64,000 nucleotides of DNA from Desulfobacula toluolica Tol2 (GTDB taxonomy: Bacteria; Desulfobacterota; Desulfobacteria; Desulfobacterales; Desulfobacteraceae): the NCBI RefSeq assembly GCF_000307105.1, contig NC_018645.1:1934578-1998577 (forward strand). The letters are read 5' to 3'. The notes beneath the pieces were generated by a model. It saw only the letters and a list, made by a program, of their open reading frames with translations. It had not been told where the DNA came from and did no database searches. This document shows positions 28,440-37,708 of this stretch, one piece after another. Positions within the stretch are counted from its first letter, which is position 1, and every line of letters starts with the position of its first letter. A program made the position numbers and the translations under genes.

Positions 28440-31085
28440 ATGGTTCTATATAAGTCTGCTATGACAGTTTATGGTTCCATAAATCTAAAGGCTTTTTCTC
28501 TTGTTTTTTCAGGATTGCTTATCCTCCAGTCCGGTTTGTTTTTTAAGATTGGTGCTTTGTCTCTGGTTGCATTGAGCGGTTTTTTTTTGCTTATAAACAT
28601 AGTCAATTTATATGCCTTGAAAAAAACAGGCACAACTTTTCGTTGTCATATATTGAATACTTCCTTTGTGTCTTATCTTGGCTGCCTTTGCTATAATACC
28701 GGTGGATTTTACAGTATCTCTATGGTTCTTTTGTTGTTTGTACCTTTACTTACAACTGTTTTCCAGGATAGGAAATTCAGAGTGCCGTATCTGATCGTTG
28801 CCGGTTTGATTTTCTTTTTGTTTTATTTTGATCAACGTTTGAATTTAAGCATCCTGGTCAGTGAACAATTTGTTAACATCAGCCTTTACCGGTTTTACAA
28901 TTTTTTGGTCATTTCCGGCTGTTTTTTTGCTATTGTCATGGTCCGGGAAAGAAATTATGAGCAATTTGACATACTTCTTGATCAATCCAGGCAGGAGTGC
29001 CGCAGGATTTCTGAGAATGCCGATAAGGCAACGAAAATAAAAGATGAATTTTTAGCAAACATGAGTCATGAAATCAGGAATTCAATGAACGGCATCATCG
29101 GTATGATGCATGTTTTGCTTGATTCTGATCTGGATGAAGAACAACGTTCCTATTCCAAGATTGTTTATAACAGTGCCAGGGATTTATTAACCATTGTAAA
29201 CGATATACTTGATTTATCAAAAATCAAAGCAGGCAAACTTGAACTGGATGTCAGGGATTTTGATCTTGATATTGCCATAAAAGATATGGTGTCCCTGCCT
29301 GAATTACAGGCCAGGCAGAAGGGCATTGATTTCTTATGTTTTATAGATTCCGATGTTCCTTGTCTTTTGCAAGGGGATATCGGCCGGATTCGTCAGGTGA
29401 TTAATAATCTGACGGGAAATGCCATAAAGTTTACAGGTTCAGGAGAAGTCAGATTAAGTGTTACTTTACGAAGGGAAGATGAAACATCTGCAACCCTTTA
29501 TTTTTCTGTGGAAGATACCGGTATAGGTATCAAGGATGATCAGTTGACAACCCTTTTTGAATCCTTTACCCAGGCAGATCTTTCCATCACCAAAACATAC
29601 GGGGGCACTGGATTGGGATTGGCCATATCAAAATTGCTGGTTGAAAAAATGGGCGGTAAGATCGGTGCAGAAAGCATTGATATGATAGGGTCTACCTTCT
29701 GGTTTACACTGCCGCTAAAAAAACAAGTTGAAAAAGAAAAGACAGTTGATCTTTTTACCCGGAATGCTGAAGATTGCAGAATACTTGTCTTAAGTGACGG
29801 TTCAGTCCTTGGAAAGAGTTTTGAAAACAATTTGAATGAATTGAACATGGATTATGATCAGGCCTTTGATGATACAAAAGCCATGGAAATGCTCAGATGG
29901 GCAAAAGATGATAACAATCCTTTTCATATGGTGATCATGGAGGCCAAGGAATTTTATGAAAACGTGGAAGCATTGGGAAAAAAAATAAAGCAGGATGATC
30001 AATTAAAGAATACACGATTGATACTGCTGTCATCAATCGGGAAAAAAGGGGATGCCAGGCGGTTTGAAGAAATTGGCTTTTCGGCATTCTTGAGTGAACC
30101 GGTTGAAAAAAAACTTCTTCAAGATTGTATTAAAGCTGTTTTATCAAGGTCATACCCAGAAAAATCATACCCAGAAGATGCCGGGAAATTGCCGATAATG
30201 ACCCGTTACAGTATCCTTGAAAGTAAAAAATATGTCAGGCAGATCTTGATTGTTGAAGATATGGAAACCAATCTTTTAACGGCAAAAGCATTGATTGGTA
30301 AATTGGGATATCAAACAGATGTCGCAAAAAACGGACTTGAGGCCATAAATAAACACAAAAACAACTCATATGATCTGATTTTAATGGATTGTCAGATGCC
30401 TGTGATGGATGGGTTTGAATCAACCCGGCAGATCAGGGAGAATGAGAAGATATTGAAAATGGACCATGTCCCGATTATCGCCATGACCGGAAATGTCTTT
30501 GAAAAAGACCGTCAAAAATGTTTTAAAGCAGGAATGGACGATTTTATTTCAAAACCGGTTGAACCTGATATTCTTTCACAAAAAATCAGGTCAAATTTAA
30601 CGGACAGGTTACAGTTTGTAAAAAAAGATTGTCCTGAAAAATTTGAAGATGAATATGAGCAAGATGATGAGCCTATACAAAATAACGAACCTGGTAAAAT
30701 TGATATCAAGACTGAAACAGTGCAATCGGATTTGTTGTCCAAGACAGACATGAAAATGGATATGTGTTTTAACAAGGATAAATTATCTGAACGATTTGGG
30801 GGCGATGAGGAGATCATCAAAGTTGTATTGGATTCTTTTCTACAGGAAGCCCCGGAGTTGATAGATGCTATCGACGATGCAATTGATCAAAATTATGCCG
30901 AGGGTGTAAGATTAAATTCACATGCTTTAAAAGGATCTGCCGCAAATGTTAACGCAGATTTGTTGAGAAATGCCGCTTTGGATATGGAAACCCATGCAAA
31001 GGTAGAAAATTTCAATGCATTTGCCTTAACGTTTGAGGCAATTCAAAATGAATACAAAAAGTTTATCAGGAAAACAAAATTATGA
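28440..31085 (+). CDS. Hybrid histidine kinase (membrane, HisKA-HATPase-REC-REC-HPt)
   Basis: 881 residues. Five or six hydrophobic segments (about 15-170), HisKA with [15 protein letters not shown] (about 203-217), and HATPase_c with [16 protein letters not shown] and [12 protein letters not shown]. The first receiver-like domain (about 445-575) appears degenerate because the acceptor position reads VIMEAKE. The second (about 600-720) is intact with [12 protein letters not shown] and KPVEP. The C-terminal HPt domain has [13 protein letters not shown]. It overlaps the REC-TPR gene by 4 bases. An alternative start is the ATG at 28461. Imperfect repeats precede the start (see findings). Confidence 0.92.
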   Translation: MVLYKSAMTVYGSINLKAFSLVFSGLLILQSGLFFKIGALSLVALSGFFLLINIVNLYALKKTGTTFRCHILNTSFVSYLGCLCYNTGGFYSISMVLLLFVPLLTTVFQDRKFRVPYLIVAGLIFFLFYFDQRLNLSILVSEQFVNISLYRFYNFLVISGCFFAIVMVRERNYEQFDILLDQSRQECRRISENADKATKIKDEFLANMSHEIRNSMNGIIGMMHVLLDSDLDEEQRSYSKIVYNSARDLLTIVNDILDLSKIKAGKLELDVRDFDLDIAIKDMVSLPELQARQKGIDFLCFIDSDVPCLLQGDIGRIRQVINNLTGNAIKFTGSGEVRLSVTLRREDETSATLYFSVEDTGIGIKDDQLTTLFESFTQADLSITKTYGGTGLGLAISKLLVEKMGGKIGAESIDMIGSTFWFTLPLKKQVEKEKTVDLFTRNAEDCRILVLSDGSVLGKSFENNLNELNMDYDQAFDDTKAMEMLRWAKDDNNPFHMVIMEAKEFYENVEALGKKIKQDDQLKNTRLILLSSIGKKGDARRFEEIGFSAFLSEPVEKKLLQDCIKAVLSRSYPEKSYPEDAGKLPIMTRYSILESKKYVRQILIVEDMETNLLTAKALIGKLGYQTDVAKNGLEAINKHKNNSYDLILMDCQMPVMDGFESTRQIRENEKILKMDHVPIIAMTGNVFEKDRQKCFKAGMDDFISKPVEPDILSQKIRSNLTDRLQFVKKDCPEKFEDEYEQDDEPIQNNEPGKIDIKTETVQSDLLSKTDMKMDMCFNKDKLSERFGGDEEIIKVVLDSFLQEAPELIDAIDDAIDQNYAEGVRLNSHALKGSAANVNADLLRNAALDMETHAKVENFNAFALTFEAIQNEYKKFIRKTKL

Positions 31086-32230
31086 TCGATATTGATAATA
31101 TGTCAATCCTTGTTGTTGATGATATGAAAAGCATGCGATTAACCATTCGAAAAATGGTCAAAAATCTGGGTATTGGAACAAATTTAAAATTTGCTGAAAA
31201 CGGAAAACAAGGTCTGGATATTTTAAAAAACGAACATTGTGATTTGGCTATCCTTGACTGGAATATGCCTGTCATGAATGGAATTGAGATGCTTGATAAA
31301 ATTCGAAATGATAAAAAACTCAGGGATCTGCCGGTTATCATGGTAACGGCTGAAGCTGAGAGGGATATTGTTTCCGAAGTGGCTGAAACTGAAATTGACG
31401 GATACCTGCTTAAGCCGTTAACCCTTGAATCTTTAGATACGAAAATAAAAACAGTTGTGGAAAAAGCCAATAACCCGGACCCTGCAACTCTGCACCGCTT
31501 AAAGGCAAGAGATCTGGAAGAAAAAGAACAGTATGAAGCCGCCATTGAAGAGATTAAACTTGCTTTGTCTCATAAGCCGTCTGCCTCAAGACTCCTTCGC
31601 CAGTTAGGGTTGCTGCATTTTAAAATTGAGAAAAACGCCATAGCCGAAAAATGCCTTTTAAAGGCCGCATCTGTGAACAAGCAGGATGCAATTTCAAGGA
31701 TTCATCTTGCTGATTATTATAGCCAAAACAAAGAACTTGAAAAAGCGGGTAAATATTGTCTTGAAGTTTTGTCATTGACGAACCAGTATAATGAACAGGC
31801 CTTTGATCTTGGTGAAAAATTGCTAAAAAAGGATTTCAGGCAGTTGTCTCTGAATATTTTTTCAAAATTCATTACCCGTTCAAAAAGACAAAGTGCGGCA
31901 AGGCAACAAGTTATTGATGTCTGTTTGTTCCATAATGAATTTGAGTATCCTCAAGAATTGCTTGAGCGTGTTATCAAAGATAATCCCTCCAATTATGAGA
32001 TGATTTATAAGGCAGGGTTGATACACAAGCAGGTGGGTGAATGGGCAAAAGCTTTAAAGTGTTTCATGGAAGTTGACCGTCAAGCCAAGGGCCATATTGA
32101 AGCAAAATTTCAGATTGCAAAAATACATTGCATGAACAAAAAAATCTTTGTGGCAGATGACTATTTGAATCAAATTCTCAGGATAGATCCCAAAAATGAA
32201 GCGGCAATAGAGCTTAGAAAAAAAATTTAA
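31082..32230 (+). CDS. Response regulator with TPR repeats
   Basis: 382 residues. Receiver domain (about 1-125) with [11 protein letters not shown], acceptor Asp in [12 protein letters not shown], and LKPL. The rest (about 130-380) is a series of TPR-like helical repeats ([49 protein letters not shown], split for brevity), with no DNA-binding domain. Output is presumably protein-protein. Its ATG overlaps the kinase stop, so the two form a cognate pair by inference. Confidence 0.88.
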   Translation: MIDIDNMSILVVDDMKSMRLTIRKMVKNLGIGTNLKFAENGKQGLDILKNEHCDLAILDWNMPVMNGIEMLDKIRNDKKLRDLPVIMVTAEAERDIVSEVAETEIDGYLLKPLTLESLDTKIKTVVEKANNPDPATLHRLKARDLEEKEQYEAAIEEIKLALSHKPSASRLLRQLGLLHFKIEKNAIAEKCLLKAASVNKQDAISRIHLADYYSQNKELEKAGKYCLEVLSLTNQYNEQAFDLGEKLLKKDFRQLSLNIFSKFITRSKRQSAARQQVIDVCLFHNEFEYPQELLERVIKDNPSNYEMIYKAGLIHKQVGEWAKALKCFMEVDRQAKGHIEAKFQIAKIHCMNKKIFVADDYLNQILRIDPKNEAAIELRKKI

Positions 32231-32256
32231 GATTAATTTTCAGCACATAACGCGTA

Positions 32257-33018
32257 TTATCCGGATACAGATACATGGTTAATGGATGAGGCCATAAATC
32301 CAGCTCCAAATCCATTGTCAATATTTACCACGGCAATATTTGAACTGCAGGAATTGAGCATCCCCAAGAGAGCTGTCATTCCACCAAAATTTGTACCATA
32401 TCCGATGCTGGTTGGAACGGCAATGACAGGGGCCTTGACCATTCCTGCCACCACACTGGGAAGCGCTCCTTCCATTCCGGCAACAACAATGATGACTGCA
32501 GCTGCCATGATTTTTTCCTGGTGGGCAAAAAGACGGTGAATACCTGCGACACCAACATCAAAGATTGATTCCACCTCATTTCCCATGGCATGGGCGGTTA
32601 GCAAAGCCTCTTTTGCAACAGGAATATCAGATGTGCCGGCAGTCATGACCAGAATTTGACCACAGCCTGTTATTTTGGGTTCATTCTTTTTAAACCACAT
32701 GAATTTTGCGTCTTCAAAATATTGGGTTCCTTTAATTTTTGAGCTTATTTTTTGAGCTTTTTCTTTTTTAAGCCGGGTCACAAGAACGATCTCTTCATGG
32801 ATGATGATTTTTTTCATGATCTCAATAATTTGTTCACTTGTTTTTCCTTGTCCAAAAATCACTTCGGGAAAACCTTTTCTCAGGGACCTGTGATGATCAA
32901 TCTGAGCAAAATCAATATTTTCAAAAGAGATGTTTTTCAGCTTGCTTTGGGCATCCTCAACAGATAGCGATCCTTTGGCTACAAGAGATAAAACTTTTGT
33001 TAAATCATTTTGGTTCAT
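32257..33018 (-). CDS. larB: LarB, pyridinium-3,5-biscarboxylate mononucleotide synthase
   Basis: First enzyme of the nickel-pincer (NPN) cofactor pathway: carboxylates and hydrolyses nicotinate adenine dinucleotide. 253 residues; the C-terminal PurE-like domain has VMTAGTSDIPVAKEA, DVGVAGIHR, VVAGMEGALPSVVAG and VPTSIGYGTNFGG. The other lar genes (larC, larE) and larA are not in the window. It is transcribed in the same direction as, and 14 bases after, the ParM-like gene. Confidence 0.93.
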   Translation of the reverse strand: MNQNDLTKVLSLVAKGSLSVEDAQSKLKNISFENIDFAQIDHHRSLRKGFPEVIFGQGKTSEQIIEIMKKIIIHEEIVLVTRLKKEKAQKISSKIKGTQYFEDAKFMWFKKNEPKITGCGQILVMTAGTSDIPVAKEALLTAHAMGNEVESIFDVGVAGIHRLFAHQEKIMAAAVIIVVAGMEGALPSVVAGMVKAPVIAVPTSIGYGTNFGGMTALLGMLNSCSSNIAVVNIDNGFGAGFMASSINHVSVSG

Positions 33019-33032
33019 GGCAACCTGTGAAT

Positions 33033-34208
33033 TTACCCCTGGCGTTTCAGCCAGGAAAGTCCTTTAGACTGATTATTGAGTTTTGCTTCATCCTGATATG
33101 GGGTTTTGTTTGTTTTGTCTTGATCCTCGGCAGGCGCTTGATTGTTTTGCTCTTCTTCCGTATTTTTTTGTTCTTTTGGGTTTTCTGCAATATATTTGGC
33201 ATATCCCCACTTGTACCTGCCGAATTTGCAATATCCACGGACATTATTGAATCGGGCATCCCCATTGTTTTCCATTGGGATAACATTACCATCAATATTC
33301 GGGCTTAAATATTTTGCCAATTCTACACTTCCGCCGCCTGAAAGGAGAATGGAATCCATGTCCCAGTCATTTTCCCACAGCCGGTTGAGATCGGATGCAA
33401 TGGCTGATGCGGCATGAGTGTAAACTCTTTTTTTGAGATTTGAGATATTATATTCTTTTCCCTTGATCTTGATCATTCCCGAATCAATAAATTTAAACAT
33501 TCTATACAATTCAATATTCATGTTGCTTTCCTGCCTTAATTTGTTGGCGATTACGGAAAAGCACTTTGAAATACCGGTATCCATTGTAAGGGAACCTCTT
33601 TCAATATAGTGAAGGTGGTCAAAAATACTAAAATCCGTGGTCTTAAAACCAATATCCACAACGCCAAGCTTCTGGGTGGCAAGGTCCCGGTTTTTTATTT
33701 TTCCCTGTTTATCAAAAAGCATGTTGAAAATAGAGCCAATGGGTTGGGGAATGATATGAATTTTATCAATATTAATTCTTTTTTTTACATCCTCTCCATT
33801 TGTATTGTGAAGGGTTATGTCGTGAACCCCCAAGATCATCTCTTTTAATTTTTTGTGATCTCTTCTTAAATATCCAACAGGTAAGCCTGATACAACATGA
33901 AGGGGTGCTGATGTGTCGGTGCAGATACTTGCGGCTGTGATAGCGAGGATTTTAACAAACTCTTCAAGAAGTTTTTCCTGGTCAAGAGTGAATTCACGGA
34001 TGTTTGACTGAAGTTCGGCATAATTGCCAAGAAAATAGGATTTGTTTTCCAGGGTAATATGCAGATTTGAAGTTGAAGAATCTTCACCCAATGAAGAACG
34101 GTAATGGATATCCGTGGCATCTCCGAGGATTGATTTGAATATGACGGAATTTTTGCCATTATATGCTTTTGTAAACCCAAACCCGACATCAATTCCAATA
34201 ATTTCCAT
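33033..34208 (-). CDS. ParM/StbA-like actin-family ATPase (chromosomal)
   Basis: 391 residues. The actin-fold phosphate-1 loop is IGIDVGFGFTKAY (residues 4-16), phosphate 2 is GVVDIGFKTTDF (about 188-199), and the adenosine loop is ILLSGGGSVELAKYL (about 293-307). This matches the ParM/Alp group of bacterial and archaeal actin-like proteins (ALP_N). The last 55 residues are a Gln/Asn/Lys/Glu-rich low-complexity tail. No parR-like DNA-binding partner is adjacent; the downstream gene is larB. Function on a chromosome is unknown. Confidence 0.85.
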   Translation of the reverse strand: MEIIGIDVGFGFTKAYNGKNSVIFKSILGDATDIHYRSSLGEDSSTSNLHITLENKSYFLGNYAELQSNIREFTLDQEKLLEEFVKILAITAASICTDTSAPLHVVSGLPVGYLRRDHKKLKEMILGVHDITLHNTNGEDVKKRINIDKIHIIPQPIGSIFNMLFDKQGKIKNRDLATQKLGVVDIGFKTTDFSIFDHLHYIERGSLTMDTGISKCFSVIANKLRQESNMNIELYRMFKFIDSGMIKIKGKEYNISNLKKRVYTHAASAIASDLNRLWENDWDMDSILLSGGGSVELAKYLSPNIDGNVIPMENNGDARFNNVRGYCKFGRYKWGYAKYIAENPKEQKNTEEEQNNQAPAEDQDKTNKTPYQDEAKLNNQSKGLSWLKRQG

Positions 34209-34235
34209 ATTATTTTCCTCCTGAAGCTTTTAACT

Positions 34236-34263
34236 CCATTGTGGGATCACCATTGTGGGATCA
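34236..34263. repeat. Tandem 14-bp repeat upstream of the ParM-like gene
   Basis: CCATTGTGGGATCA occurs twice in direct succession (34236-34249 and 34250-34263), 28 bases before the ParM-like start. It could be an operator or centromere-like site. Confidence 0.6.
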
Positions 34264-34489
34264 ATTGAAGACTTAACTTTCGAAAGTCGGCAAATTTAGG
34301 TGGGGTATGCTAAAAGCCCGTCTGCTAAGCTTAAAGTCCGAAAGTTGAGTTAAAGATTTAATTTCAGCTGCTAAATAGCATTATGAAATGAGTTGCGTCA
34401 AGGGATAATGAAATGGATTTCAGGTATTCTTGCACTTATTTGCAGAATATTATAAAACCTGTAAAAAAAATATTTTACAGGCAGCAAAA

Positions 34490-35218
34490 ATGGCTAAAGA
34501 CAAAGTATTTGCAGAAAAAAAAAATAAGGTTAAACCCTTTGAATTTAATAAAGAAGTGGCTGATGTGTTCGATGATATGCTGAACCGGTCAGTACCTTTG
34601 TATATGGAAAGCATTGAGCGGCAGTCCAAACTGACTGCTCAATATTATCAGGCGGGCAGCCGGATTTATGATCTTGGCTGTTCTCATGGAAATCTTGGGA
34701 TTTTGATTTTGAATCAACTAAAGGAACGCCCCTTTTCAATGGTTGCTGTGGACAGTTCAAAACCCATGATTGAAAAGTATAAAAAACGTCTTGTATATCA
34801 GGGGAAAACCCGGCCGGTTGACCTTGTTTGCGGTTTTTTAGAAAATATTCATATTAAAAATGCCTCAGTGGTATTGATAAATCTGACCTTGCAGTTTCTT
34901 GATATGAAAAAACGAGATGCTCTTATCAAAAAAATTTATCAGGGGATGAATCCAAACGGCATTCTTCTTTTAACGGAAAAAACCGTTCATGAATCCAAAC
35001 AATTAGATGATCTTCAAACAAGCTTTTATAAAACTTTCAAACTTGAAAACGGTTATTCAGAGCTTGAAATCAGTCAAAAAAGGGATGCACTTGAAAAAGT
35101 TCTCATCCCGGATACTATTGAAACCCATAAAAACAGAATTTTAAATGCAGGTTTTGCTCTATTTGATGTCTGGCTTAAATGGTTTAACTTTGCCTCAATG
35201 ATTGCGATAAAAAAATAA
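34490..35218 (+). CDS. cmoA: Carboxy-S-adenosyl-L-methionine synthase CmoA
   Basis: Makes Cx-SAM from SAM and prephenate for the wobble modification cmo5U34. The ATG at 34490 (MAKDKVFAE) is chosen; the frame extends to a TTG at 34430 with no family support. Family landmarks: FNKEVADVFDDMLNRSVPLY and the SAM motif IYDLGCSHGNLGI, then VVLINLTLQFL. The user of its product, cmoB, follows 87 bases downstream. Confidence 0.93.
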   Translation: MAKDKVFAEKKNKVKPFEFNKEVADVFDDMLNRSVPLYMESIERQSKLTAQYYQAGSRIYDLGCSHGNLGILILNQLKERPFSMVAVDSSKPMIEKYKKRLVYQGKTRPVDLVCGFLENIHIKNASVVLINLTLQFLDMKKRDALIKKIYQGMNPNGILLLTEKTVHESKQLDDLQTSFYKTFKLENGYSELEISQKRDALEKVLIPDTIETHKNRILNAGFALFDVWLKWFNFASMIAIKK

Positions 35219-35305
35219 TCTGTCATATATTGCAGATATTAGTGGCAGGCTTGTTTTATTGGCTTATTTTTCAGATCACACATAACCATAAAGGTCACAT
35301 ATAAA

Positions 35306-36277
35306 ATGGAAAATTTTCTTCAATATTATCATCACTTGAGATTAGATCAGCATTATAATGAGTTCAAAAGACTCATAAACGAAAAAAGAGCTTTTCTGGA
35401 TCATGCCAAAGGTAATTTTTTAAAATTCAAACAGATTGTGGATGCCCTGCCGGACTTTCGTCCTTCAATCATAGATCTTGAAAATCAGGCCGTCACCATT
35501 GGTGATTCATCAGATCTTACACCGGATCAATACCATTTGCTGAATAACAGTGTTGAACAGCTGTGTCCATGGCGAAAGGGGCCGTTCAACCTTTTTGGTA
35601 TCAAGATTGATTCTGAGTGGCAATCATGGATGAAGTGGGAAAGGCTTCAACCTCATATCGGCAGCCTTAAAGGGCGGCGAATTCTGGATATCGGGTCAAG
35701 CAACGGATATTACATGTTTAAAATGGCGGCTAAAAATCCATTAATGGTTTTGGGCGTGGAACCTCAAAGTACGTTTTATTTTCAATATCTTATTATGCAG
35801 AAGTTTTTAAGGCAAAAGAACGTGTTCTGTCTGCCCGTTACCCATGATCAACTCCCGAAAACAGACAATTATTTTGATACGGTGTTTTGCATGGGGGTGT
35901 TGTATCATCGAAAATCTCCTGTTCAAATGCTCAAGGATATTTGTGATTCAATGAGACCAGGCGGGGAACTGGTGCTTGAAAATCTTGTTATTGAGTCAAA
36001 ACAAAATCTTTGTCTTTTTCCAAAAGACCGGTATGCAAAAATGCGAAACATTTTTTTTATTCCCGATCTTCTGGCAATGGAATCCTGGCTGCTGCGGGCG
36101 GGTTTTACAAACATCAGGTGTGTGGATATTACCAAAACCTGCGGGCAGGAGCAGAGAAAAACCAGGTGGATACAAACGGAAAGTTTAAAGGATTTTCTGG
36201 ACCCGGATGATCCTGATAAAACCATAGAAGGATATCCTGCACCGGTTAGGGCTATTTTTCTGGCAACGGCAACTTAA
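35306..36277 (+). CDS. cmoB: tRNA U34 carboxymethyltransferase CmoB
   Basis: 323 residues. Transfers the carboxymethyl group of Cx-SAM to ho5U34 of tRNA. Shows WRKGPFNLFGIKIDSEWQS, the SAM motif RILDIGSSNGYYMF (about 130-143), GVEPQSTFYFQY and FCMGVLYHRKSP, all CmoB landmarks. It is the last clearly housekeeping gene before the ATPase/helicase island. Confidence 0.95.
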   Translation: MENFLQYYHHLRLDQHYNEFKRLINEKRAFLDHAKGNFLKFKQIVDALPDFRPSIIDLENQAVTIGDSSDLTPDQYHLLNNSVEQLCPWRKGPFNLFGIKIDSEWQSWMKWERLQPHIGSLKGRRILDIGSSNGYYMFKMAAKNPLMVLGVEPQSTFYFQYLIMQKFLRQKNVFCLPVTHDQLPKTDNYFDTVFCMGVLYHRKSPVQMLKDICDSMRPGGELVLENLVIESKQNLCLFPKDRYAKMRNIFFIPDLLAMESWLLRAGFTNIRCVDITKTCGQEQRKTRWIQTESLKDFLDPDDPDKTIEGYPAPVRAIFLATAT

Positions 36278-36326
36278 AGCGACTTTAGATGTGGGAACCG
36301 GAGACTTTTTTTTAAAATCCAAAATA

Positions 36327-36354
36327 TTGACAAAAAAATAAATTTTTGTAGAAT
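36327..36354 (+). promoter_or_regulatory. Sigma-70 promoter of the ATPase/helicase island
   Basis: TTGACA (36327-36332), 16-base AT spacer, TAGAAT (36349-36354). The ATG at 36420 with AAAAGG upstream follows about 60 bases later. This is the only good promoter seen between cmoB and the island genes. Confidence 0.65.
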
Positions 36355-36419
36355 ACTGGGTTGCTTTTAATTCATAAAACATAAACCTGAAAAGGTAATA
36401 AAATAAAAAAAGGCAATAT

Positions 36420-37642
36420 ATGACGGAAAACACAAGTTTCTTTTTTTTACAGTAGGACGGCAAAACTGGCTTACCTTTATTGAGGATGATCTGGAAAATT
36501 ATATCGGGCAGGGCGGCTCCAAAGTGAGGTTTGTCAACGGTGATTATGGTGATGGTAAAACCCATTTTATGTCGGTGATCCGGCATCTTGCCATGGAAAA
36601 GAAATTTGCAGTATCTTTTGTGGTCCTTACCCGGGAAGTTCCCATTCATAAATTTGAAACCGTTTACCAGACAATTGTCAGGCAGCTTCAGGGTGATTTT
36701 CAAGGAATCGGTATCAGGAACATGCTGGCGGCATGGCTGGAAAAACTGGATACAACAACGGTTCAGGGCAAAACGGATGACGCCCGGAAAAACAGGATGG
36801 CTTTGGCCGAAGAGTTCAGAAATATCCAGGGCATGGACATTAATTTTGCCAATGCCCTGGCCGCCCTTGTGAACAACAGGTTTGACCCTGAGTTTTTTGA
36901 AGATCAAGAAAAACAGGATGCCGACCATGAGGTGTTGCTTCACTGGTTTGAAGGGGGCAAGGTGACCAAACGCGAACTCAAGCCGTTTCAAATCTATGAG
37001 TTCCTCAATAAAACCAACAGCAAGCAGTTTATGAACTCTTTGATTTTGTTTTTGCGACATATCGGCCATCAGGGATTGATCCTGCTCATGGATGAGATGG
37101 AAACTGTTGTGGCACAAAGTGCTTCCATTCGTAATGCAGCTTATGAAAATGTTCGCTTGCTGATTGATAACAGTGAGTCTTCACAATATCTTCACATCTT
37201 TTTTTCCATTATTCCCGATGTGTTGATGTCGGAAAAAGGGTTTAAGTCTTATGATGCATTGTGGAGCCGTATCCGATCCATTGGTGAATCAGCAAAATTA
37301 AATTACAGGGGTGTGCTGGTGGATATCCATCAAACCCCGCTTAAGAACGAAGAGCTGGTTGAGCTTGGGGGGTGCCTGCGAACTTTGCATGGAATTTCCT
37401 ACCGCTGGGAACCAAAGGAGATGGTAACTGATGAGCTGATGGAGCAGATCTGTTCCAACCAGAAGCGAATGGGGGTGATCAGCGAGGTTCGTTTGTTTAT
37501 TAAACATTTGATTCACATCCTTGATATGGCTGAACAGGGACAGTCTCCTCAGGATTTGGATATGGACCGGGAGATGGTGGAAACCAGACGGAAAACGGAG
37601 GCTGAAAAAATTGAGCAAAAGCAGCCTTCCTGGGATAATTGA
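36420..37642 (+). CDS. BrxC/BrxD-like P-loop ATPase 1 (DUF2791), frame-interrupted
   Basis: Member of the BREX-type ATP-binding family. The ATG at 36420 has AAAAGG before it but runs into TAG after 11 codons. Shifting -1 on the T8 run (36441-36448) joins it to the long frame that continues FTVGRQNWLTFIEDDLE and then the Walker A GDYGDGKTHF. The restored protein is about 407 residues, with Walker B ILLMDEMET (about 220). Without the shift only an internal GTG at 36524, just before Walker A, is open, which would cut off conserved residues. It is the first of four same-strand genes. Whether the break is programmed, phase-variable, decay or an error is open. Confidence 0.75.
36441..36449 (+). other. 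Slippery site U UUU UUA in ATPase 1
   Basis: T8 followed by A. In the frame of the ATG at 36420 the phase is T|TTT|TTA (36443-36449), the classic -1 heptamer. A -1 slip restores the long frame beginning ACA GTA GGA. Confidence 0.6.
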
Positions 37643-37696
37643 CCAAAACCATAACCCAAAATCCAATACAAGAACCCAAAACCTAAAACCCAAACA
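37643..37696 (+). repeat. Degenerate CCCAAAA-type repeats between the two ATPase genes
   Basis: The 66-base gap contains repeated (A)ACC(C/T)(A)AAA units: CCAAAACC, AACCCAAAATCC, AACCCAAAACCTAAAACCC. It is strand-asymmetric (almost no G) and has no hairpin. Confidence 0.55.
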
Positions 37697-37708
37697 GGAC
37701 ACACAAGA

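Noticed and set aside
36524-36526. GTG at 36524 as the true start of ATPase 1
   Set aside because: It lies only a few residues before Walker A, would delete the conserved VGRxxW segment that is open in the same frame upstream, and has no ribosome site.
36185-37117. 310-residue minus-strand ORF opposite the first ATPase
   Set aside because: It is a shadow of the conserved plus-strand P-loop ATPase; no domain or ribosome site supports it.
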